A DNA stretch of 9,603 bases, taken from positions 34,722 through 44,324 of the forward strand of contig DJFR01000236.1 in assembly GCA_002432545.1 (NCBI GenBank). The letters run 5' to 3'. This document shows, piece by piece, positions 4,043-9,603 of the stretch (its first letter is position 1; each line of letters begins with the position of its first letter). The notes below the pieces were generated by a model. That model was not told the DNA's origin. It did not search any database and saw nothing but the letters and a program-made list of their open reading frames with translations. Made by a program: the position numbers and the translations under genes. This DNA is from Flammeovirgaceae bacterium UBA5867 (lineage in GTDB: Bacteria > Bacteroidota > Bacteroidia > Cytophagales > Cyclobacteriaceae).

Positions 4043-6715
4043 CTAAAGCGGCTGCAGCGTAAGTGAACGCGCCAGACCGCTATATACTTTAAGACTTTGC
4101 CCGGATGGACGAACAATCACGGCATTGCTTTCCAGCGGAATAGTAGTGATCAGTTTACCCTGACCATCATATATAAAGGAAAGATCCTGGCTTCTGTCGG
4201 TGATGGTGATATATACTTTACCACTTCCGAAATCATAATATCGCAGTTCTGCCGGATTATTGCCTATAAAGTCACTTCCGAAAATTTCCTTTAGCTCCTG
4301 GTTCATTACCGTTAGTTGCCGTGGCTCTTGCCGGATAACGAGGTATGTCTTTCCTTTCTCTTCTTCCACCAGACTAAAGCGTGCTTCCGGTACTGTTTTT
4401 ATTAACGACTCGCGACTCACAATTTTACCATCTACATTGAACTTGATGCGGAAGCCATCACGCGATACGATAACAAAATTGGTTGATGCTGATCCGTTAC
4501 CACTTTCAATAGCATAGTTACCAACCGGGCGTGCATCTAAATTGAGCGGGAAGTTCTTCAGACTTTCGCCTCTTCGGTTCATCAGGTTTACCACGCCATC
4601 TTCGCGAATAGCAACAATATAGTCTTTACCGCGCAGGCGATGATGCTGTGCCGGAGCAAATAAACTACCCTCTACTGATTTCGGCTTCCAGCCATCCAGA
4701 TTCTCTCCTGTTTTATCATACATCCAGAGTTTACCTGATTTACCCGATACCAGGAAGCGGTAATTTTTACTATGATCGTAGTCTACTACACTAATGAACT
4801 CGATATCTTTTTCAGCAATATTTACCGGGAATGGTTTTACATAATTACCGAGACGGTCAATCACGTGCAGTTTTCCGGGCGTAGCAAAGAAGAATTGCAG
4901 TTTACCGTTTTTCAGGTAATCGATCTGCTCTACAGTACCGGCTATATAATTATCGAGATCAACTTTCCACTGTACTTTGCCATCAGCAGAAACCAGGCTT
5001 ATTGACTTGGTAGAGTCCTGCACCAGTACATCTTCCTGTTTGGTAAAGTGATTGCGGATCACAAAGAATTTATATATACCCTCGCTGAAACTGGTGATAA
5101 GTTTATCCCGCTTCTCTTCGCCTTTACCTTCCGCAAGAGTACCGCCAGTGCCCGCCTCTCCGGCTGCCCACGTAATGTTGGTATAGTAACTATTGTTGAG
5201 GTGGCTCATCTGTATAGCGCCCATCTCCAGTGACTGCAATAATCCCTCGTTCTCTTCAACAAATTGTTTCCACTTCGGGTATAGCGATGCCGACACCATG
5301 TTCCACGCCAGAGGTGTATTGATATAGATGCTCAGGTTTGCTTCCAGCAATGTTGTTTCCAGAAACTGATTTTGCGCTACTGATTTACCCCATGTTTCTT
5401 CCTTATCGATATCATCCAGAAAGTCTTTGAGGTCATCCACATCCTCGCCTATAATTACGGTGTTACCAAGTGTAGTATAATAGCTCGAAGAAAATCCGGA
5501 CAGCAATGGCCAGAATAATTTTTCAGGGAATGCGCGCAGCGGTATCTCACGCAGATCATAATCGGAGAATCGTTCATAGAAAACGGTATCAACGCTTGTC
5601 TTCTGCGCAACGGTGTTGAATGCATTTACCCACTCTTCCGCCTTGGTAGTTTCCACCAGCATAACTTTGGAGAGATTGCCTTCTCGTCCTTCGAGGTAAC
5701 ATACTGTAACTTCTTTGCCCAGGGTTTTATACAAGCTTTGCACTTGCACACCGGTTAACGTTTCCAGTTGCGCGATGGAATCTTTGAGCGATGGTTTCTT
5801 TTTATCGGTATATGCTTTGAGAGATTCTCCCAACTTCGATCCATCGCTTATACCATAACTTGTTACCATAATGGATCGCGATGAGATGAAGTTCTTCATG
5901 TTAAACGGAACCGGAACCTGGTTATTGAAAACCGAAAGTATATATCCCTGGCTCGCGCTGTCCATGCTAAAACCATTAAACGTCAATGCTTTTGTATCAG
6001 CCTTTATATCGAGCAGTGACGAGTGACCTACCTGTTGTACAAAATCGGTAGGTACATCGGCAAACGATCCGATCCAGTTACCAAAATGCTTGATGTTAAC
6101 ATAGAGATTACCGGCATCATCTTTCACATGCGGCATTTGATATACCGATGAAATCTGGCTTTTAAAAGTCGAGCCATCTCCGGTATAGGTGCGTATTACA
6201 TCTTCCAGCAGAAAGGGAGTAAAACTTCCTACCCATATATCATCTACCTCTGTCCAAGAAAACATTTGTCCTTTCGAACTAAGCTCGTGAATCTTTACTC
6301 CGTTGAACTCACGTTCATCGGTTTTGAGTTTACCCCACTGCTCCAGCAACAGGTTCTTGATCTTCGACTGATATAGCGGGACATAGAATACAAAATCAAA
6401 ATCATCTTTACGCGTCTGGTGTGCCGACACGAGCAGGTTGCGCGGCTGTGATTCGATAAAATCGAAAAGCATCTTTAAAGAATCGGCAGACTTCTGATAG
6501 AACGCAGCCTTGCGAAAAACAGACCATAACGATGTCTGCTGCATTTGCTGCACACAGTTTTGGCAATCGTTGGCTTCGTAAACAAAAATGGTAGACTCAG
6601 GTACCAGTTGCCACGGAGATGTATTCTTGGAAACGAGTAATCGCTCGTAGATAAAATAGCCCCCGACTGTTACGAGCACTATTCCGATGGTAATTAACAG
6701 AGGAAGTCTCTTCAC
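4043..6715 (-). CDS. membrane-anchored protein, DUF3352-like region plus seven-bladed beta-propeller
   Basis: An 890-residue protein. A single N-terminal membrane helix (about 5-22) with little before it suggests an inner-membrane anchor and a periplasmic body. Residues about 35-515 look like a DUF3352-type region: the opening P-E-S-T-I-F-V-Y-E pattern, and later modules such as LETLTGVQVQSLYKTLGKEV near 317-336. A Gly/Glu-rich linker follows (about 517-537). From about 545 to the end, seven copies of a strand-turn-strand unit recur every 44-47 residues. Each has a turn like D-x-x-G near residues 578, 620, 667, 713, 762, 805 and 850, for example VIDRLGNY, MYDKTGEN and IYDGQGKL. This predicts a seven-bladed propeller of the PQQ/WD type. 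A CxxC pair (51-54) lies just after the membrane helix. Function is unknown; a role in envelope quality control or binding is inference. It has no obvious operon partner. Confidence 0.8.
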   Translation of the reverse strand: MKRLPLLITIGIVLVTVGGYFIYERLLVSKNTSPWQLVPESTIFVYEANDCQNCVQQMQQTSLWSVFRKAAFYQKSADSLKMLFDFIESQPRNLLVSAHQTRKDDFDFVFYVPLYQSKIKNLLLEQWGKLKTDEREFNGVKIHELSSKGQMFSWTEVDDIWVGSFTPFLLEDVIRTYTGDGSTFKSQISSVYQMPHVKDDAGNLYVNIKHFGNWIGSFADVPTDFVQQVGHSSLLDIKADTKALTFNGFSMDSASQGYILSVFNNQVPVPFNMKNFISSRSIMVTSYGISDGSKLGESLKAYTDKKKPSLKDSIAQLETLTGVQVQSLYKTLGKEVTVCYLEGREGNLSKVMLVETTKAEEWVNAFNTVAQKTSVDTVFYERFSDYDLREIPLRAFPEKLFWPLLSGFSSSYYTTLGNTVIIGEDVDDLKDFLDDIDKEETWGKSVAQNQFLETTLLEANLSIYINTPLAWNMVSASLYPKWKQFVEENEGLLQSLEMGAIQMSHLNNSYYTNITWAAGEAGTGGTLAEGKGEEKRDKLITSFSEGIYKFFVIRNHFTKQEDVLVQDSTKSISLVSADGKVQWKVDLDNYIAGTVEQIDYLKNGKLQFFFATPGKLHVIDRLGNYVKPFPVNIAEKDIEFISVVDYDHSKNYRFLVSGKSGKLWMYDKTGENLDGWKPKSVEGSLFAPAQHHRLRGKDYIVAIREDGVVNLMNRRGESLKNFPLNLDARPVGNYAIESGNGSASTNFVIVSRDGFRIKFNVDGKIVSRESLIKTVPEARFSLVEEEKGKTYLVIRQEPRQLTVMNQELKEIFGSDFIGNNPAELRYYDFGSGKVYITITDRSQDLSFIYDGQGKLITTIPLESNAVIVRPSGQSLKVYSGLARSLTLQPL

Positions 6716-6743
6716 GCTTACAGCTTAATATATAAAATTAGGC

Positions 6744-6775
6744 TCAAGATAAGGGGCTCGTGCGTAATTGACAAC
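6744..6775 (-). promoter_or_regulatory. weak candidate promoter for the 890-residue gene
   Basis: Read leftwards, GTTG (plus-strand 6772-6775) precedes TATCTTGA (plus-strand 6744-6751) by about 20 bases, a partial match to the phylum's -33/-7 pair, roughly 30 bases ahead of the start codon. The same 136-base divergent gap must also serve the rightward gene at 6852. There TATAAT (6778-6783) and TTGACA (6768-6773) occur, but with wrong spacing for a sigma-70 promoter. Confidence 0.2.
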
Positions 6776-6851
6776 CCTATAATTTTTTTTGGCCCTGATT
6801 AAACCTTTATAAACCGCCAATGTCTAAGCATCAGATTTAACAAACAAGGAT

Positions 6852-7175
6852 ATGAAACACACAATTATAGTATTGTTGCTGATGGCTTTTGCCGGTATAG
6901 CACAGGCACAGACGTCTACACCACGTATAGATCAACGTCAGCAACATCAGCGCGATCGCATCCGCCAGGGCGCTGCAAGTGGTGAACTTACCCGCAGAGA
7001 AACCCGGCATGCTGTACGCGACCAGCGCCATATAAGACACCTGGAACGCAAAGCCAAAGCTGACGGCACCGTAACCTGTCGCGAACGCACACGCATTCAT
7101 CACGAACAAAACCGTGCGAGCCGATCATTACACAGAAACAAACGTGATGCACAGGCCAAACCACGTGCCTGGTAA
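6852..7175 (+). CDS. small, very basic exported protein with an internal repeat
   Basis: A 107-residue protein with a clear signal peptide: MKH, a hydrophobic core at residues 4-17 and a likely cut after AQA (residue 19). The mature part is unusually rich in Arg, His and Gln. Two helical units related by a 28-residue shift are visible: ASGELTRRETRHAVRDQ (42-58) and ADGTVTCRERTRIHHEQ (70-86). Each has the order A-x-G-x-x-T-x-R-E followed by Gln. Similar unnamed proteins, with a DG-x-x-T-x-RE-R-x-RI-x-x-x-Q-N pattern, occur in Bacteroidota and Proteobacteria; I know of no settled function. A lone cysteine (76) lies in the second unit. It is a single-gene unit, divergent from the 890-residue gene and ended by a strong terminator 30 bases downstream. 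Confidence 0.75.
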   Translation: MKHTIIVLLLMAFAGIAQAQTSTPRIDQRQQHQRDRIRQGAASGELTRRETRHAVRDQRHIRHLERKAKADGTVTCRERTRIHHEQNRASRSLHRNKRDAQAKPRAW

Positions 7176-7204
7176 ACTATAGATATAGGGTTGGGTTAAT
7201 ATGT

Positions 7205-7237
7205 AAAGAAGCTGCCGGGTTGGGCAGCTTCTTTTTT
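7205..7237 (+). terminator. strong, probably bidirectional terminator
   Basis: AAAGAAGCTGCC (7205-7216) pairs with GGCAGCTTCTTT (7223-7234) over the loop GGGTTG, with TTT after it; the 3' arm and tail together give six T in a row. It lies 30 bases after the basic exported protein gene and 25 bases beyond the stop of the convergent PLP-enzyme gene. On the minus strand the hairpin is followed by a less regular T/C run, so it may serve both transcripts. Confidence 0.85.
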
Positions 7238-7262
7238 ATTTACGATCTGTCGAAAGTATACG

Positions 7263-8408
7263 TTATACCTTACTCAGTGCCTGCTCCAGGTCGGCCAGTA
7301 AATCTTCGGCATCTTCTACGCCAATGCTGAGACGGATGAGAGAATCAACGAGCCCGCTTTTTAAACGTTCCTCTTTCGGTATACTTGCGTGCGTCATGGA
7401 AGCCGGGTGATTAATGAGCGACTCCACGCCTCCCAGTGACTCTGCCAATGCAAAGAGCTCTACGCTTTCCATCAGTCTGGTTGCTTTATCCATGCTGTCA
7501 TCTTTCAGGGTAAACGAAAGCATACCGCCAAAATCTTTCATCTGCTTTTTAGCAATGGCATGATTGGGATGATCTGCAAAACCAGGCCAGTATACTTTAC
7601 CAATCTTAGGATGGCTCTTCAGATACTCAGCTATCTTTCTGCCGTTGATACAATGACGCTCCATACGAAGGTGCAGCGTTTTTATACCGCGCAGCACAAG
7701 GAAAGAATCCTGCGGTCCGGGTACGGCACCACATGAGTTCATGATAAAGTGAAGCTCCTGGTATAACTTTTCATCGTTCACGATCAAAGCGCCCATCACT
7801 ACATCCGAGTGTCCGCCCAGATATTTAGTAACCGAGTGCATCACTATATCTGCACCAAGCTCCAATGGGTTTTGCAGATAGGGAGAAGCAAATGTATTAT
7901 CAACCGCTACAATAACATTGTTCTTCTTCGCGATCGCGACACAAGCTTCAATGTCAACAATATTCATCAGTGGGTTGGTCGGTGTCTCAATCCACAGCAG
8001 TTTTGTTTTTGCATTGATAACGGAGTGGATATTGGCCGCGTTGGTAAGATCGATGAAGTGGAATTTTATACCATACTTCTCGAATACACGCTTGAACATA
8101 CGATACGAACCACCATACAAATCGTTGCTGGTTATTACTTCATCGCCCGGGTTCAATAATTTTATAACAGCATCAGTGGCCCCCATACCCGATGAGAAAC
8201 AGATAGCATGCTTTCCATTCTCCAATGCCGCCAGACTTTTCTGCAATGAGTTACGTGTGGGGTTGGCTCCGCGCGCGTAAGCATATCCTTTATGTTTGGC
8301 AGGCGACTCCTGCACATAGGTTGATGTTTGATAGATCGGGGTCATGATTGCCCCGGTAGATGGATCAGGCTCTACGCCTGCATGTACTGCTTTCGTTCCG
8401 AATTTCAT
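7263..8408 (-). CDS. cystathionine gamma-synthase/gamma-lyase family PLP enzyme
   Basis: A complete 381-residue enzyme of the Cys/Met-metabolism PLP family (fold type I), of normal length. Key sites are visible: YARGANPTR (44-52), whose Tyr and Arg contact the cofactor phosphate of the neighbouring subunit; SSGMGA (72-77), the phosphate-binding loop; DLYGGSYRMF (96-105), with the Tyr that stacks on PLP; DNTFASP (170-176), whose Asp binds the pyridine nitrogen; and SVTKYLGGHSD (192-202), with the Schiff-base Lys195. The AESLGGVESLINHPASMTHA segment is also typical. The enzyme makes cystathionine from an activated homoserine and cysteine, or splits cystathionine to cysteine. Sequence alone does not separate synthase from lyase, so no gene symbol is given. 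It is cytosolic and apparently transcribed alone. A TATATTAG element at plus-strand 8433-8440 (minus strand) resembles the phylum's -7 box. Confidence 0.95.
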   Translation of the reverse strand: MKFGTKAVHAGVEPDPSTGAIMTPIYQTSTYVQESPAKHKGYAYARGANPTRNSLQKSLAALENGKHAICFSSGMGATDAVIKLLNPGDEVITSNDLYGGSYRMFKRVFEKYGIKFHFIDLTNAANIHSVINAKTKLLWIETPTNPLMNIVDIEACVAIAKKNNVIVAVDNTFASPYLQNPLELGADIVMHSVTKYLGGHSDVVMGALIVNDEKLYQELHFIMNSCGAVPGPQDSFLVLRGIKTLHLRMERHCINGRKIAEYLKSHPKIGKVYWPGFADHPNHAIAKKQMKDFGGMLSFTLKDDSMDKATRLMESVELFALAESLGGVESLINHPASMTHASIPKEERLKSGLVDSLIRLSIGVEDAEDLLADLEQALSKV

Positions 8409-8446
8409 GATCCGTTGTTTGTAGTTGAGGCGCTAATATACGAAAC

Positions 8447-8474
8447 AGCTTCGAGCTGCGAGCTTTGAGCCACG
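8447..8474. repeat. heptamer tandem repeat, AGCTTCG type, four units
   Basis: Four adjacent 7-base units occur: AGCTTCG, AGCTGCG, AGCTTTG and AGCCACG. They lie upstream of the PLP-enzyme gene, immediately behind its possible -7 element. The exact 7-base period with drift between units resembles the short tandemly repeated heptamers known from other bacteria. Confidence 0.7.
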
Positions 8475-8475
8475 A

Positions 8476-8513
8476 GGAGTAAAAAGAAGAAGAACATTCT
8501 TACTTCTTACTCC
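8476..8513. repeat. imperfect inverted repeat joining the two heptamer arrays
   Basis: GGAGTAA with a purine run (8476-8494) faces a pyrimidine run ending in TTACTCC (8497-8513) across two bases. The right arm is made of the TTACTTC heptamers. The left arm contains decayed copies in reverse orientation. It could form an AT-rich hairpin at the 3' end of the leftward repeat-protein transcript, but there is no clear T-run, so a terminator role is uncertain. Confidence 0.45.
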
Positions 8514-8541
8514 TTACTTCTTAATTCTTACTTCTCACTTC
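8500..8541. repeat. heptamer tandem repeat, TTACTTC type, six units
   Basis: Six adjacent 7-base units occur: TTACTTC, TTACTCC, TTACTTC, TTAATTC, TTACTTC and TCACTTC. The last unit runs into the 3' end of the leftward repeat-protein gene and contains its stop codon (TCA on the plus strand, 8535-8537). The period is exactly seven over 42 bases. It differs in sequence from the neighbouring AGCTTCG array. Confidence 0.85.
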
Positions 8542-9603
8542 AACCGAGCAATCGTAACACTCCCCGTTTGCTTCCGATGATCGGGATATACAATGATATA
8601 AAAGTACGCCCCGTCAGGAAGCGGTCTTCCTCCGGATGTTCCATCCCACGGAGTGTTATATCCTATGGAGAAATATACCTTTTGACCTTGTCGGTTGTAG
8701 ACAACAATTTCCGCTCCGTCCAGCAGATAGGCGTTTTCAATTTCCCAGGTTTCAGTGCTTGCGTCACCGCGGCTATCGGGCGAGAATAATTTCCGTGGTT
8801 TCACCGTAACGTTCTTTTCCGTTTGTTCCTCGAAATTGGCAGTAACAGATTTATTACTGTTCATGGTTATGCTTACCTCTGGTGATGAATCTACTACATC
8901 TCCGCTCCAGCCCGTAAAGATATAGCCCGTTGCCGGAGTAACGTCTATTGTTACCGTTGTTCCTGCGTCATAGCTGCCGGCTCCACTTACCGTCCCACCT
9001 GCAGCAGGCGAAGCTGTAGCCGAAAGTATATAGGTGGCGGGACCGTTCAACTGGAAATTCGCGACAACAGATTTACTTGCATTCATGGTGATTGCTATAG
9101 AAGGAGATGCACCGGAAGCATCACCACTCCACCCTGTAAAAGTATAGCCAGCGGCCGGTACAGCTTTCACGGTCACTACATCTCCTGAATTATAAGTTCC
9201 GGTACCGCTTACTGTTCCACCAGCAACAGGCGAAGCGACCGTGCTAAGAGTATATTTATCCGGAGGTTTAACTTGGAAATTAGCAGTAACGGATTTATTA
9301 CCATCCATTGTTACGGTGACAGATGAAGATGTACCCGTAACATCACCACTCCAACCGGTAAAGATATAGCCTGATGCAGGTGTAGCTCTCACAGTCACCA
9401 CCGTTCCCACATCATAGCTTCCTGAACCACTTACCGTTCCGCCTTCAACAGGCGAAGCGGCCGCAGTAAGCGTATACTTATCCGGAGGTTTAACCTGGAA
9501 ATTAGCAGTAACGGATTTATTACCATTCATTGTCACCGTGACAGATGAAGATGTACCAGTAACATCGCCACTCCAACCAGTAAAGGTATATCCTGTGGCA
9601 GGA
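8535..9603 (-). CDS. type IX-secreted InlB-repeat protein, C-terminal part (5' end outside window)
   Basis: Only the last 356 codons are present; the frame is open to the right edge and no start is visible, so the full protein is larger. It consists of tandem 74-residue units of the divergent InlB B-repeat type. Each has a YTLTA-ASP-x-x-GGTVSG-x-G-Y opening, a TGWSGD centre and a KSVTANFQ close. There is one partial unit at the edge, then three complete ones. The last about 90 residues are a CHU_C/type B sorting domain of the type IX secretion system: FSPDSRGDAS, an EIVVYNRQGQKVY strand pair, GYNTPWDGTSGGRPLPDGAYFY and the closing SVTIARLK. It is therefore expected to be exported and secreted or cell-surface attached. 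InlB-type repeats usually act as spacers or adhesive stalks; the functional head would lie upstream. The stop codon overlaps a heptamer repeat. Confidence 0.9.
   Translation of the reverse strand, partial: PATGYTFTGWSGDVTGTSSSVTVTMNGNKSVTANFQVKPPDKYTLTAAASPVEGGTVSGSGSYDVGTVVTVRATPASGYIFTGWSGDVTGTSSSVTVTMDGNKSVTANFQVKPPDKYTLSTVASPVAGGTVSGTGTYNSGDVVTVKAVPAAGYTFTGWSGDASGASPSIAITMNASKSVVANFQLNGPATYILSATASPAAGGTVSGAGSYDAGTTVTIDVTPATGYIFTGWSGDVVDSSPEVSITMNSNKSVTANFEEQTEKNVTVKPRKLFSPDSRGDASTETWEIENAYLLDGAEIVVYNRQGQKVYFSIGYNTPWDGTSGGRPLPDGAYFYIIVYPDHRKQTGSVTIARLK
8832..9603 (-). repeat. 222-base tandem repeat encoding InlB-type units
   Basis: Unit borders fall near 9477-9603 (partial), 9255-9476, 9033-9254 and 8832-9032. 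The period between the first two is exactly 222 bases. Over the 123 bases that can be compared there (9259 onwards against 9481 onwards) I count about 12 differences, while the units nearer the C-terminus are more diverged. This suggests recent duplication or gene conversion at the N-terminal side of the array, and the copy number may vary between strains. Confidence 0.85.

Noticed and set aside
7918..8280. Plus-strand open frame of 120 codons
   Set aside because: It is antisense to the conserved catalytic part of the PLP enzyme and shows no protein-family features of its own.
9534..9536. GTG as the start codon of the InlB-repeat protein
   Set aside because: The frame stays open upstream to the window edge and encodes the centre of another repeat unit (TGWSGD), so this is an internal valine codon.

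Overview
The window reads as a chromosomal segment of a Bacteroidota bacterium, probably of the Cytophagales type. The main evidence is the 3' end of a secreted repeat protein that closes with a CHU_C/gliding-motility-type C-terminal domain, the sorting signal of the type IX secretion system. Families common in this phylum (DUF4142, YtxH, DUF2007) and the lack of strong Shine-Dalgarno sites agree. Genus and species cannot be told from the sequence.

Layout. 198-1581 (+): a compact three-gene group, likely one operon, coding for a PA2169/DUF2383 four-helix-bundle protein, a DUF4142 lipoprotein and a small YtxH-like membrane protein. This looks like an envelope or general-stress set and ends at a hairpin terminator (1671-1695). 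1860-2010 (+): a well-formed TPP (THI-box) riboswitch followed directly by an intrinsic terminator. No plus-strand gene follows; the next gene converges from the other strand, so the riboswitch looks orphaned. This is the most notable feature of the window.

2032-6715 (-): five leftward genes. In transcription order they are an 890-residue membrane-anchored protein with a DUF3352-like front half and a predicted seven-bladed beta-propeller; a tight, AT-rich pair of unrecognised genes (64 and 177 residues); a DUF2007 protein with a zinc-ribbon tail; and a TIGR00725/SLOG-type Rossmann protein whose end converges on the riboswitch terminator.

6852-7175 (+): a small, very basic secreted protein with an internal repeat, then a strong terminator (7205-7237) shared with the convergent gene. 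7263-8408 (-): a complete PLP-dependent trans-sulfuration enzyme (cystathionine gamma-synthase/lyase family). 8447-8541: two neighbouring arrays of different 7-base tandem repeats. 8535-9603 (-): the C-terminal part of a large type IX-secreted protein built from 74-residue InlB-type repeats; its start lies beyond the window.

Most genes look like housekeeping or envelope functions. The parts that ordinary annotation does not explain are the orphan TPP riboswitch, the AT-rich gene pair and the heptamer arrays.
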